A stretch of DNA of 54,268 nt from contig CAYWMP010000013.1 of the NCBI GenBank assembly GCA_964459445.1, forward strand, positions 1 to 54,268, read 5' to 3'. Made by a program: the position numbers and the translations under genes. This DNA is from CAYWMP01 sp964459445 (GTDB lineage Bacteria; Desulfobacterota; DSM-4660; Desulfatiglandales; HGW-15). The notes under the pieces are model-generated. The model was not told the DNA's origin. It saw only the letters and a program-made list of their open reading frames with translations, and searched no databases. This document shows, piece after piece, positions 18,373 through 27,302 of this stretch (position 1 is the stretch's first letter; the number at the start of each line of letters is the position of its first letter).

Positions 18373-20160
18373 ATGGTAGAAAAAACGGTGCTTTTGATTG
18401 AAGACAATGAACTGGATCGGAAATTGACCCGAGATATCCTAAAGGTTAGTGAATACCAGGTCCTTGAAGCCGCTGACGCCGAAACAGGTATCAAGATGGC
18501 CCATGACCGGAGACCTGATCTCATTCTCATGGATATCAAGCTGCCGGGTATGGACGGATGGGAAGCTACTCAACTTATCAAGAAAGACCCTGCAATCAAT
18601 AACATACCGATTATTGCGCTGACCTCCTATGCCATGGCGGGTGACGAACAAAAGGCCCTTGACGCCGGATGCGACGGCTACCTGAGCAAGCCGATAGAGA
18701 AACAACGTTTTCTCGAACTCATTGCCGATACCTCCAGCATGGAACAAGACAGCGCGCCTCTACAGAATCTAATTCACAGAAGCAAAGTGCTTATTGTGGA
18801 TGACGAACCCCTGAACGTCAAACTGTTGGAGGCCAAACTCTCACCAGAAAAATATGAAACGATTTACGCATACAATGGCAAGGATGCGTTGCAAAAAGCA
18901 GATAACGAATCCCCTGATCTTATTTTGCTGGACATCATGATGCCGGGAATCGACGGCTATGAAGTCACTAAACGACTGAAAAAGAACCCTAAAACAACCA
19001 ATATCCCCATCATTCTCATTACCGCCCTTGATGCTCCCGAACACAAGGAGAAGGGGCTAAAAGTCGGTGCTGACGAATTCCTCAACAAACCGGTTGATAC
19101 GGCCGAGCTCCAAGCCAGAGTCCATGCGCTCAGCCGTCTGAAGGCCTACCAGGAGCAACTCACAACCCGTACAGATTCCGAAAGAGTGATTATTGCCCCG
19201 GTTGTCCAGGAGGATGCAGTAGAAGAATCCCAGGAAATTGTCTCAGTCCTCCTGGTCGAGGATGATGAGAAAGATGTTCGGATAATAGAGACCTATCTGA
19301 GTGAAGAGCCCTACAGGCTCCTCTTGGCCAAGGATGCGGAGGAAACCCTATCCCTGGTTCAACAGGAAACTGTGGACCTCATTCTTCTTGACCTGCTTCT
19401 TCCCGGTATGGACGGTTTTGAATTGTGTCGCCGCCTGAAAGAAGAGGATCTCACAAAAAACGTTCAGATTGTCGTTACGAGCTGCCTGACGGATATCGAA
19501 AGCAAAATCAGAGGAATCGAACTAGGCATTGACGGATTTATGTCAAAGCCTCTCAACAAAGAAGAGTTGATGGCCCGGATAAATGCCTCTTTAAAGAAAA
19601 AGGATTACCTGGACAAACTCAGCGCTCGGTTTGAGACGGCACTCTCCGCCGCCATTACCGACAAATTGACCGGTCTCTATAACCATGCGTACCTTAAACA
19701 TTTTCTTGAACTGGAAATAAAAAGATCCCAAAGGCAGGGGCATTCGCTGGCCATGCTGATGATAGATTTTGACGATTTCAAGAAATATAATGACACCTAC
19801 GGTCATCTTGCCGGAGATGCGGTTCTAAGGGAATGCGGTATCATCATCAAGAAGAGTATTCGCGAAGTGGATCTGGCGGCTCGCTATGGGGGCGAGGAGT
19901 TTGCCGTAGTATTGCCCTACTCGGATCAAGGGGGCGCAAAAATCGTCGCGGAGCGAATCAGGAAGGTAATCAAAGACACCATCATCCCATTGGAAGACAT
20001 CCCCCAACAGGACCCCATCACCGTTAGCTTGGGGATCAGTATCTTTCCTCTGCATGCCGCGACTATCGATGAATTGATCCAAAAGGCTGACCTGGCCCTA
20101 TACAGGGCAAAAAGGGAAGGCAAGGATCGCGTTTGCACCTATGAAGAGAGCATGGGATAG
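18373..20160 (+). CDS. Three-receiver diguanylate cyclase (REC-REC-REC-GGDEF, PleD-like)
   Basis: The 595-residue soluble protein has three receiver domains with phosphoacceptor Asp at about 54, 187 and 340 (LILMDIKLPGMDG, LILLDIMMPGIDG, LILLDLLLPGMDG). Each has a Lys in a KP(I/V/L) loop. The GGDEF domain has DKLTGLYNHAYLK, the metal-binding DFDDFKKYNDTYGH and an intact GGEEF near 506-510. An RxxD product-inhibition site (REVD, 497-500) lies exactly five residues before it. It should make cyclic di-GMP from two GTP when phosphorylated and be subject to feedback inhibition. Three receivers suggest integration of several kinases, and three kinases surround the gene. A GATGAGAG lies just upstream of the ATG. 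No DNA-binding output is encoded nearby, so the block's output is probably cyclic di-GMP. Confidence 0.95.
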   Translation: MVEKTVLLIEDNELDRKLTRDILKVSEYQVLEAADAETGIKMAHDRRPDLILMDIKLPGMDGWEATQLIKKDPAINNIPIIALTSYAMAGDEQKALDAGCDGYLSKPIEKQRFLELIADTSSMEQDSAPLQNLIHRSKVLIVDDEPLNVKLLEAKLSPEKYETIYAYNGKDALQKADNESPDLILLDIMMPGIDGYEVTKRLKKNPKTTNIPIILITALDAPEHKEKGLKVGADEFLNKPVDTAELQARVHALSRLKAYQEQLTTRTDSERVIIAPVVQEDAVEESQEIVSVLLVEDDEKDVRIIETYLSEEPYRLLLAKDAEETLSLVQQETVDLILLDLLLPGMDGFELCRRLKEEDLTKNVQIVVTSCLTDIESKIRGIELGIDGFMSKPLNKEELMARINASLKKKDYLDKLSARFETALSAAITDKLTGLYNHAYLKHFLELEIKRSQRQGHSLAMLMIDFDDFKKYNDTYGHLAGDAVLRECGIIIKKSIREVDLAARYGGEEFAVVLPYSDQGGAKIVAERIRKVIKDTIIPLEDIPQQDPITVSLGISIFPLHAATIDELIQKADLALYRAKREGKDRVCTYEESMG

Positions 20161-20216
20161 AGAGCTGATAGAAGGCCTTTGCATCAACCCTAAAACACGA
20201 CGAAAGGCGATCGGGT

Positions 20217-21359
20217 ATGGAAGAAAAGACGATCCTGGTTGTTGATGATGAAGAAAGGAATATAAAACTCATTAAAGCCATGCTGGGTTTAGAGAGCTAT
20301 CGTTTGTCCGAAGCCATGAATGGCGAAGAGGCACTAAGCCTTGTTGAACAGGAGAAACCGGACCTGATTCTACTGGACGTGATGATGCCCGGGCTTGATG
20401 GATTTGAAGTTTGCAAGCGGCTCAAGGATGATGACAGCACCAAAATGATCCCTGTCTGTATGGTCACAGCGTTGAGGGAAAAGGAACACCTCGTAAAGGC
20501 CATGAAAAACGGAGCGGATGATTTCTTGAGCAAACCCGTGGACCAGACGGAATTGCTGGTAAGGGTGAAATCTTTACTTCGCATCAAATCCTATCAGGAT
20601 GAATTGACTGAGAACTACAGGGAAATCTATGAGAAAAACCAAAAACTGGAGGAATTGGAGAGGATTAAAGAGGGTTTGACCCATATGATCATACACGATC
20701 TGAGGAACCCACTGGCTGCCATCTCCGGAAATCTTGAGCTTCTTCTCATGCGAAGGGAAGGCTTCACAGAGAAAAACCTCACCGCAATCGATAGGTGTCT
20801 TATTAATTGTTCGGATCTAAAGGAAATGATCGGCAGCCTTCTCGACATCCACAGAATGGAAGAAGGCGCCCTAGAGCTAAATAAGGAAACCGTAGACTTA
20901 TCGGCATTGATTGAGGAGGTTTTGGAGCAATTCACCTCCAAAGCGGCATCCAGACAGATCTCCCTGTCCTTTCAACCTGACCAACCCTCGGTTTCTGCCG
21001 AAATCGATCCGGGGCTCATCAAGCGCGTCGTGGCCAACCTCATGAACAATGCATTACGGCACACCCCTCCAGAGGGTTCGATAGAAATCTCTATGCCGTT
21101 AATATCCCCTGATAGCAACTTCCGCATCAACGTTATGGATTCTGGAAACGGCTTGAATCCGGAATATCACCAAATAATATTCGATAAATTCGAGCAGGCT
21201 GACAGGGGACAAAACGGCGTCAAAATTGGGGGCAGCGGGCTTGGCCTCACATTTTGCAAAATGGCGGTCGAAGCCCATGGTGGAAAAATTTGGGTCGAAA
21301 GCGAAGGTGAAGGAAATGGCTCCACATTCAGCTTTACCCTTCCCGGTCAACCCGCTTAA
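20217..21359 (+). CDS. Receiver-histidine kinase (REC at N-terminus, HisKA and ATPase at C-terminus)
   Basis: The 380-residue soluble protein begins with a receiver (phosphoacceptor Asp near 54 in LILLDVMMPGLDG, Lys in LSKPVD). A coiled coil follows, then a kinase core with MIIHDLRNPLAAISGN (His near 160), NLMNNALRH, DSGNGL and GSGLGLTFC. An N-terminal receiver on a kinase lets an upstream kinase control it, so it is a relay element rather than a primary sensor. It ends the four-gene signalling run, 57 bases after the diguanylate cyclase. The H-box HDLRNP differs from the SHELRTP of the two upstream kinases, so it is not a recent copy of them. Confidence 0.93.
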   Translation: MEEKTILVVDDEERNIKLIKAMLGLESYRLSEAMNGEEALSLVEQEKPDLILLDVMMPGLDGFEVCKRLKDDDSTKMIPVCMVTALREKEHLVKAMKNGADDFLSKPVDQTELLVRVKSLLRIKSYQDELTENYREIYEKNQKLEELERIKEGLTHMIIHDLRNPLAAISGNLELLLMRREGFTEKNLTAIDRCLINCSDLKEMIGSLLDIHRMEEGALELNKETVDLSALIEEVLEQFTSKAASRQISLSFQPDQPSVSAEIDPGLIKRVVANLMNNALRHTPPEGSIEISMPLISPDSNFRINVMDSGNGLNPEYHQIIFDKFEQADRGQNGVKIGGSGLGLTFCKMAVEAHGGKIWVESEGEGNGSTFSFTLPGQPA

Positions 21360-21400
21360 GCAGACCTCCCCATAACCCTTCAACATCCTCTCTTTATTCC

Positions 21401-21429
21401 TTGACAACGATAAATCCTTAGGTGATAAC
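21401..21429 (+). promoter_or_regulatory. Putative sigma-70 promoter for sucC
   Basis: A perfect TTGACA at 21401-21406 is followed 17 bases later by GATAAC at 21424-21429, which matches four of six -10 positions. The ATG of sucC lies about 38 bases downstream with AGAGGAA as ribosome binding site. Spacing and position are right for a housekeeping promoter. Confidence 0.55.
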
Positions 21430-21466
21430 ATTTGGCCCGCCAATAATTCCATAAGAGGAAAAGACT

Positions 21467-22636
21467 ATGAAGTTGCATGAATATCAAGCAAAAGAGCAAT
21501 TCAAGGCCTTTGGAATTCCCATCCCAAAAGGGAAGGTGGTCACTTCGGCAGACCAGGCTGTGGATGCCGCCGAGGCCTTAAACGGTCCTCCCTGGGTCGT
21601 GAAAGCCCAGGTGCATGCGGGCGGTCGTGGCAAGGGGGGTGGTGTCCGTGTTGTTCATACAAAGGACGATCTCAGATCGGCGGCGGAAGCTATTCTGAGT
21701 ACGGCCCTGGTGACGGCGCAGACAGGGCCTGAAGGAAGGCAGGTTCATCAGGTGCTCATTGAAGAAGGGGTAGAGATCGATCAAGAACTCTATCTGGCCA
21801 TGGTCATCGATAGATCCCAGGCCAAACCGGTCATGATTTTTAGTCAGGCGGGTGGCATGGAGATTGAGGTGGTTGCCGAAAAAACCCCCGAACTGGTCTT
21901 CAAGGAATTTGTCGATCCCGATATAGGGTGGATGCCTTATAAGGCAAGGAAACTGGCTTACGGCCTCAAGCCGCTTCCTGCCCCGGAGGCCCTGAAAGGG
22001 GTGATGTCCATTATGGGCGGTCTTTACAGAACCTTCGTCACCCTTGATTGCTCCCTTGCAGAGATCAACCCCCTGGTCATTACTAAGCAGGGACAGGCCC
22101 TCGCCATAGACGCCAAGATGAATATTGACGACAATGCGCTTTTCAGACAAAAAGCCCTCCAGACCTTGGATGACCCAAGGGAAAAGGACCCTCTGGAAGT
22201 GAAGGCCGAGGAATACAATCTGAACTATATCAGGCTTGACGGCAACATCGGCGCCATGGTCAATGGGGCAGGACTGGCCATGGCCACCATGGACGTCATC
22301 AAGATGGCAGGCGCTGAACCCGCCAACTTCCTGGATGTGGGCGGGGGCGCAAGTGAGGAGATGATCACAAGAGGCTTCGAAATCATCCTTGAAGACCAAA
22401 AAGTGAAAGCCATACTCATCAATATCTTTGGGGGAATCCTCAGGTGTGACGTACTTGCCAGGGGGGTCCTTACGGCCGCAGAAAAAACCGATCTCAGTGT
22501 GCCCCTGATTATAAGATTAGAAGGAACCAACGTGGAAGAGGGTCGCAAAATACTTGAGAGTTCAAATCTGGAATTCCGCGTAGCGAAAAACATGGTCGAG
22601 GCCGCGGATTTGGTCAAACAGCAGGTCAGCCAATAA
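21467..22636 (+). CDS. sucC: Succinate--CoA ligase (ADP-forming) subunit beta
   Basis: The beta subunit joins SucD to interconvert succinyl-CoA and succinate with nucleotide phosphorylation in the citric acid cycle or methylmalonyl-CoA route. The 389-residue length is standard. MKLHEYQAKEQFKAFGIP is the typical start of an ATP-grasp SucC. VKAQVHAGGRGKGGGV is the nucleotide-binding loop, and DCSLAEINPLV and LDVGGGA are family hallmarks, as is the subunit-interface block INIFGGILRCD. The start at 21467 has AGAGGAA six bases upstream. sucD follows after 164 bases, a longer gap than usual, but on the same strand. Confidence 0.97.
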   Translation: MKLHEYQAKEQFKAFGIPIPKGKVVTSADQAVDAAEALNGPPWVVKAQVHAGGRGKGGGVRVVHTKDDLRSAAEAILSTALVTAQTGPEGRQVHQVLIEEGVEIDQELYLAMVIDRSQAKPVMIFSQAGGMEIEVVAEKTPELVFKEFVDPDIGWMPYKARKLAYGLKPLPAPEALKGVMSIMGGLYRTFVTLDCSLAEINPLVITKQGQALAIDAKMNIDDNALFRQKALQTLDDPREKDPLEVKAEEYNLNYIRLDGNIGAMVNGAGLAMATMDVIKMAGAEPANFLDVGGGASEEMITRGFEIILEDQKVKAILINIFGGILRCDVLARGVLTAAEKTDLSVPLIIRLEGTNVEEGRKILESSNLEFRVAKNMVEAADLVKQQVSQ

Positions 22637-22800
22637 TATAATCCAGCTTTACTCTGTGAGCATTAATGGAGGAACGGATACGAGTTTTAGCAGGTGTGGG
22701 TTGGCTTGAAAGTCCCGGCGCTCCTCAGTAATGAATTCGCAGTTTAATGAGAACACCATCTAATAGATGAAAATTTGCCAGAACATTCTGAGAGGTCAAA

Positions 22801-23670
22801 ATGAGTATACTCGTTGACGAAAACACCAGGGTTGTTGTCCAGGGGATTACCGGAAAAGAAGGAACTTTTCATACAAGACAAATGCTGGAATATGGGACCG
22901 TTGTAGCGGCCGGGGTCACCCCGGGCAAAGGAGGGCAACGTGTAGAAGGCGTACCCGTTTTCAATTCTGTCCAGGAAGCAGCCGAAAAGGAAGGCGCCAA
23001 TGTTTCATGTATTTTTGTTCCGCCCCCCTTTGCCGCTGACGCCGTACTGGAGTCGGCTTCGGCCGGGATGGGAGTTATCGTGTGTATCACGGAAGGAATT
23101 CCCACCCTCGACATGATGAAAGTAGCCTCCTTTCTTAAAGACAGGGAGATAGTGCTTATCGGCCCGAATTGTCCGGGTATCATTTCCCCTGGGAAAACCA
23201 AGGTAGGAATCATGCCGGGTCCGATCCACAAAGCCGGTCATATGGGTGTTATCTCCAGAAGCGGCACTCTAACCTATGAAGTCGTGGATCAGTTAACCCG
23301 GGCCGGCCTTGGACAATCGACTTGCATCGGCATCGGCGGCGACCCAATTATAGGGACCACCTTTATCGACCATCTCAAATGGTTTGAAGAAGATAGGGAC
23401 ACCCGTGGAGTCGTCCTCATTGGAGAAATCGGTGGTTCTGCCGAGGAGGAAGCGGCCCTATATATTCAAAATGAATTCAATAAACCGGTCGTTGCCTTTA
23501 TCGCGGGGCAAACAGCCCCACCCGGTAAGCGAATGGGACACGCCGGCGCCATTATCTCAGGAGGAAAAGGCAAGGCGGAAGACAAGATAGAGGCCCTGGA
23601 ATCGGCTGGTATCACGGTCGCCCACAACCTGGGGAAACTCGGGGAGACCGTGCTGGAGGTGATGGGTTAG
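22801..23670 (+). CDS. sucD: Succinate--CoA ligase subunit alpha
   Basis: The alpha subunit binds CoA and carries the transient phosphohistidine. It has 289 residues, the usual length. The N-terminal CoA-binding Rossmann region includes VVVQGITGKEGTFHTRQM. GPNCPGIISPG and SRSGTLTYE are conserved, and the active-site segment GHAGAIISGGKG contains the catalytic His. GAGG lies nine bases upstream of the ATG. Together with sucC this is a complete enzyme. In an anaerobe of this type it can serve propionate or succinate oxidation, but direction cannot be read from sequence. Confidence 0.97.
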   Translation: MSILVDENTRVVVQGITGKEGTFHTRQMLEYGTVVAAGVTPGKGGQRVEGVPVFNSVQEAAEKEGANVSCIFVPPPFAADAVLESASAGMGVIVCITEGIPTLDMMKVASFLKDREIVLIGPNCPGIISPGKTKVGIMPGPIHKAGHMGVISRSGTLTYEVVDQLTRAGLGQSTCIGIGGDPIIGTTFIDHLKWFEEDRDTRGVVLIGEIGGSAEEEAALYIQNEFNKPVVAFIAGQTAPPGKRMGHAGAIISGGKGKAEDKIEALESAGITVAHNLGKLGETVLEVMG

Positions 23671-24013
23671 GGCCTTTTGAGGAATTGTCGAAAGCTTGAC
23701 TTGCGATTGCCACAATGATATTCTTTTTTGTGGGTTTATTCTGATCTAATAGCATCCCGTTCACTGTGCAGACCAGGCAGTATTCATCACCCGAGGCAGA
23801 TTCAAAACGCTCAAGTTTGGTCAAGCTCAAGGAAGACGAAAATTTTAACCGCAGGAATACACTGAGTATTTTGAGGATTGAAATTTGAGCCTGACGTAGA
23901 GATTGAGCAAAATCGGGCGTTTTGAAATTGTCTCGCCCGTCAAGCTGAATTGTTGGATCACCACGGTAAAGTCGCCACTGTGGGGGGTAACTCAATTAGG
24001 AAGTGGGAGTGCG
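23671..24013. repeat. Intergenic spacer containing a dispersed repeat (23859-23894)
   Basis: No gene is evident. Bases 23859-23894, around GTATTTTGAGGATTGA, resemble bases 51801-51836 in the spacer before rex at about 30 of 36 positions, and both copies continue with a related CTGA. This marks an intergenic repeat family of the genome. It lies between sucD and the small zinc protein. Confidence 0.5.
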
Positions 24014-24412
24014 ATGGAAAAAATCGTTAATCTCAAAGATCGCATTGAGAGCAAGAGGCAAAGGGAACAAGTTCAAAGATACCGCGGGAAGATCAAGTCC
24101 ATTCAAAAGGTAATACAGTGCGCCTCATGCCATTTCAGATGTGCGATGTGCGGTCTGCATTCAAAACCTCAGGACAGCCCCAAGAACTCCGATAGTAAAT
24201 CTCTCGGATTCAGGCTGTGTGAGAGTTGCAGGCGAGAATACGACGATTTCATCTCTATAACAAGGGGTGAGAAAAAAGCCGATGTCTTCTGGCACAATAG
24301 AGAATGGCTAAAGATGTGGTCGGCTTGGCGAAGCTACAGACAATCGGTGGACAATTTCATGGATTCTTCTGAGCTCAAGCTGTTGCTGGAAGAACTCAAT
24401 TCCCCATCATAA
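24014..24412 (+). CDS. Small zinc-binding-type protein of unknown function
   Basis: The 132-residue protein is not a family I can name. It begins with a basic helical segment (EKIVNLKDRIESKRQREQ) and then shows a Cys-rich module: CASCHFRCAMCG and later CESC, five Cys and one His in zinc-knuckle spacing. The C-terminal third is aromatic-rich (FWHNREWLKMWSAWRSY) and acidic. The frame could extend upstream to 23903 without ATG, but the ATG at 24014 follows AGTGGGAG and gives a clean N-terminus. tatA follows after 46 bases and may be cotranscribed. A structural zinc site is the safest reading. Confidence 0.75.
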   Translation: MEKIVNLKDRIESKRQREQVQRYRGKIKSIQKVIQCASCHFRCAMCGLHSKPQDSPKNSDSKSLGFRLCESCRREYDDFISITRGEKKADVFWHNREWLKMWSAWRSYRQSVDNFMDSSELKLLLEELNSPS

Positions 24413-24458
24413 AGAGACTGCGCCGGAATATTCAGTCTCATTACGCGGAGGTTAGTAC

Positions 24459-24653
24459 ATGTTTGGTATAGGAATGCCTGAATTAATTATTATCCTGATT
24501 ATCATCCTGATTATCTTTGGAGCAGGAAAACTGCCCGAAATCGGAAGTGGGATTGGGAAAGGGATAAAAAACTTTAAAAAGGCGACGACTGAGCCGCCTG
24601 AAGAAATCTCTTCTCCTGATGAAAAAAACAGCAACTCTGAGAATGCGGCCTAG
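24459..24653 (+). CDS. tatA: Sec-independent protein translocase subunit TatA/TatE
   Basis: This 64-residue protein has the complete TatA layout: a short external N-terminus (MFGIGMPEL), one hydrophobic helix (IIILIIILIIFGAGK), the hinge FGAGKLPE, an amphipathic helix (IGSGIGKGIKNFKKA) and a Ser/Asp/Glu-rich tail. TatA forms the pore-lining oligomer that moves folded proteins, often redox enzymes with cofactors, across the inner membrane with TatB and TatC. No tatB or tatC gene is near. CGGAGG lies just upstream of the ATG. Confidence 0.95.
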   Translation: MFGIGMPELIIILIIILIIFGAGKLPEIGSGIGKGIKNFKKATTEPPEEISSPDEKNSNSENAA

Positions 24654-24699
24654 ATCTTCATCCTAACGACCGATTGAATTTTTCTGCCACCAAGTCCCC

Positions 24700-25116
24700 T
24701 CAAAAAGGTATATCATCATCCGGAATGGAAATGGGCTCTTCATTTGGGTATCTCTCCTCAACCGCCCGAGCTTTCCCCCCTCTGCTTGGCGACCCTAACA
24801 TCTGCATGTTTTGAGCTACGATTTCAGTAGTGTACCGCTTGTTGCCCTCTCTGTCCTCCCAAGATCTTGTCTGCAGCCTCCCTTCGATATACACCTGACT
24901 TCCCTTGTGCAAGTACTCCCCGCAGATTTCACCTAGACGGCCCCATGCAACGATGCGATGCCATTCCGTGCGTTCATTCCTTTCCCCGTCTTTTCCCGTC
25001 CATTGTTCTTGGGTGGCCATATTGAAGTTTGCTACAGCGCTGCCGCCGGGTGTATACCGTATTTCAGGGTCCGCCCCCAGATTTCCCACCAATATTGCCT
25101 TGTTCACGCTCGCCAT
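24700..25116 (-). CDS. ssb: Single-stranded DNA-binding protein
   Basis: SSB coats single-stranded DNA in replication, recombination and repair and recruits partners through its acidic tip. The protein has 138 residues: an OB fold starting SVNKAILVGNLGADPEIRYT, with TEWHRIVAWGRLGEIC and the strand YIEGRLQTRSWED, a variable linker, and the canonical tail DDDIPF. The start was set at 25116 because GGAGGCC precedes that ATG at good spacing; an in-frame start 10 codons earlier lacks this. The gene is convergent with tatA. Confidence 0.97.
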   Translation of the reverse strand: MASVNKAILVGNLGADPEIRYTPGGSAVANFNMATQEQWTGKDGERNERTEWHRIVAWGRLGEICGEYLHKGSQVYIEGRLQTRSWEDREGNKRYTTEIVAQNMQMLGSPSRGGKARAVEERYPNEEPISIPDDDIPF

Positions 25117-25548
25117 GATTTGGCCTCCTTCCCCTGAATTGAGCACGAAAGCTTAGTTTGTCGATCCGCTGTAAGTTAGCACATGCCCTTCGGACAGATC
25201 AAGCCAATTGAGCGACTCCTGGTCATCATCAAGGCATCATCTTTGGTTTTGTTTTCGGTCGCCCCTCGACGCCTAAAATCGTATACCTTGCTGTTGATCA
25301 GGGATAGTGCATAAGCAGTTGACTGCGTAGAAGAATCCTTTATCAGATGGTGGACTTGGAGTGACTTGCTTATTGACTCGCGATGTTCAAAGATTTAAGC
25401 TGTCGCGAATTCGAAACAATCGGGTCGACTGCCTTCATGGCGCCACCCGAACCGACCCGATCATTAAGCAATAGTTCACGGGGAAAAATATTCGACAGGA
25501 TAACTTAACTGTTACAGTATTTGCAGGGAGTTGTGTGAGGGACCTATC
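25117..25548. other. Divergent spacer between ssb and the RNase J gene, with an inverted repeat
   Basis: No gene was found. The clearest structure is a 9-bp inverted repeat, ATCGGGTCG at 25419-25427 and CGACCCGAT at 25453-25461, about 90 bases before the RNase J start. A weak promoter-like pair (TCGACA and CAGTAT with 17-base spacing) lies just downstream at about 25493-25521. The hairpin could sit at the edge of a 5' leader or be an operator; function is unknown. Confidence 0.4.
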
Positions 25549-27198
25549 ATGGTAAGACTTATTCCGCTTGGGGGACTGGGAGAGATTGGTCTCAATATGA
25601 TGTCCCTTGAATATGAGGATTTCATCCTCGTCATTGACGCCGGACTCATGTTCCCGGACGCCTACATGCCCGGCGTGGATACGGTCATACCGGATATCCA
25701 GTATTTGAAGGGCAACAGGGAGAAGGTCAAAGCCATCATTCTCACCCACGGCCATGAAGACCACATCGGAGCCGTACCTTTTTTCCTGAGGGAGTTCAAT
25801 ATCCCGGTCTTTGGAACGAGTTTCACGATCGAGTTGTTAAAGGAAAAACTCAAGGAACACAGCCTGCTTGATGACACATCCCTCGAAAAAGTCCGGCCGG
25901 GCAGCTCGACTCAACTGGGCCCTTTCAAGGTCGAATACATAAAGGTAAACCATAGCACTGTGGATGGCGTGGGCCTGGCCATTGATACGCCCGAAGGCAT
26001 CATCATCCATTCCGGTGATTTTAAAGTCGATCAAACCCCCGTGGACGGACAATTCACCGACTTGGTCCGGTTTGCCCATTATGGGGAAAGGGGTGTTCTC
26101 GCGCTTCTTTCCGACTCCACAAACGCTGAGAAGGATGGATTCACACTGAGTGAGAGCGAAGTCAGAAAAACCCTTGAGGCCATCTTCGAATCCAGCGCCG
26201 GCAGGTTGATTATTGCTGTTTTTGCTTCCAACATCACGCGAATTCAACAGATCATCAATCTGGCCGTGAAATTCAATCGAAAGGTCCTGTTTACCGGGAA
26301 AAGCATGGTAACCAATGTGCGGATCGCGAAAGATGAGGGCTTTATTTCAATACCGGAAGACTCTGAAATTAAAGAAAATGCGATCAAGCAATTAGAGGAT
26401 CAAGAAATAGTTATCGTGACCACAGGCAGTCAGGGCGAACCGATGTCTTCCCTTACCCGGATGGCACGGAGTTCCCACAAGGGTATTCGGATCAAAGAGG
26501 GTGACACGATCATCCTGTCCTCCCGCTTTATCCCCGGGAATGAGAATGCGATCACTGCCATCATCAACAATCTTTATCGTTTGGGCGCGGAAGTTGTCTA
26601 TGAAAAAGTGTCCCATATCCATACATCAGGGCACGCCTACAAGGAAGAACTCAAACTCCTCATGAACCTGGTTCGACCCAAATTTTTTATCCCCGTGCAC
26701 GGAGAATACCGACACCTGGTGAGACACATGCAATTGGCCAAAGAAACGGGGATGATTCCTGAAAGACTTCTCCTCGCAGAAAATGGAATTCCGGTTTGTT
26801 TTGAAAAAAGCAATGCGACCCTGGGCGACAGGGTGCAAACAGGGAGGATCCTGGTCGACGGCAAAGGGGTTGGGGATGTGGATGATCTGGTCCTGAGGGA
26901 TAGGCGCAAGCTTTCAGGGGACGGCATGGTTGTGGCCCTCTTGGCCGTCCATGAAGCCTCAGGCGATGTTATTTATGGCCCTGATATCATTTCACGGGGA
27001 TTTGTATTTGAAGATCAGACGGGATCCATCCTGGAAGAAGCAAAGGGAATTATCCTGGAAACTTTAAAGGAATTGGATACCCCTCCACATTTTGATTGGA
27101 ACGAAGTAGGAATCGATATCAAAAGAAAACTGAAACGCTTTTTCTACAAGGCCATAGAGCGGAGGCCCATGATACTCCCGGTTATAATTCCCCTCTAG
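25549..27198 (+). CDS. rnj: Ribonuclease J
   Basis: RNase J is a metallo-beta-lactamase/beta-CASP nuclease that cuts RNA internally and trims it 5' to 3' in mRNA decay and rRNA maturation. The 549 residues carry the zinc motif THGHEDHIG, then HSGDFKVD and SDSTNAE. The beta-CASP region includes FASNITRIQQI, TTGSQGEP and HTSGHA, followed by VPVHGEYRHL. The C-terminal domain is standard. The ATG at 25549 begins MVRLIPLGGLGEIG, the canonical N-terminus; an upstream TTG in frame adds six residues without support. RNase J rather than RNase E is consistent with a deltaproteobacterial-type host. FtsK follows after about 100 bases. Confidence 0.96.
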   Translation: MVRLIPLGGLGEIGLNMMSLEYEDFILVIDAGLMFPDAYMPGVDTVIPDIQYLKGNREKVKAIILTHGHEDHIGAVPFFLREFNIPVFGTSFTIELLKEKLKEHSLLDDTSLEKVRPGSSTQLGPFKVEYIKVNHSTVDGVGLAIDTPEGIIIHSGDFKVDQTPVDGQFTDLVRFAHYGERGVLALLSDSTNAEKDGFTLSESEVRKTLEAIFESSAGRLIIAVFASNITRIQQIINLAVKFNRKVLFTGKSMVTNVRIAKDEGFISIPEDSEIKENAIKQLEDQEIVIVTTGSQGEPMSSLTRMARSSHKGIRIKEGDTIILSSRFIPGNENAITAIINNLYRLGAEVVYEKVSHIHTSGHAYKEELKLLMNLVRPKFFIPVHGEYRHLVRHMQLAKETGMIPERLLLAENGIPVCFEKSNATLGDRVQTGRILVDGKGVGDVDDLVLRDRRKLSGDGMVVALLAVHEASGDVIYGPDIISRGFVFEDQTGSILEEAKGIILETLKELDTPPHFDWNEVGIDIKRKLKRFFYKAIERRPMILPVIIPL

Positions 27199-27256
27199 GG
27201 GAACTCAATAGGCTCGGTGGCCGCATGGCACCGTCTTGAAAAAAATCCTACTTTAG

Positions 27257-27276
27257 CCCCACACAGGGGTGTGGGG
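27257..27276 (+). terminator. Perfect GC-rich hairpin between RNase J and ftsK
   Basis: CCCCACAC, loop AGGG, GTGTGGGG: an 8-bp perfect stem followed by only a short T stretch (ATTTGTC). It lies about 60 bases after the RNase J stop and just before ftsK. It could be a leaky terminator, an mRNA 3'-end stabiliser or a 5'-leader structure for ftsK. Confidence 0.5.
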
Positions 27277-27302
27277 ATTTGTCAAATCAAATACGGAAGA
27301 AG

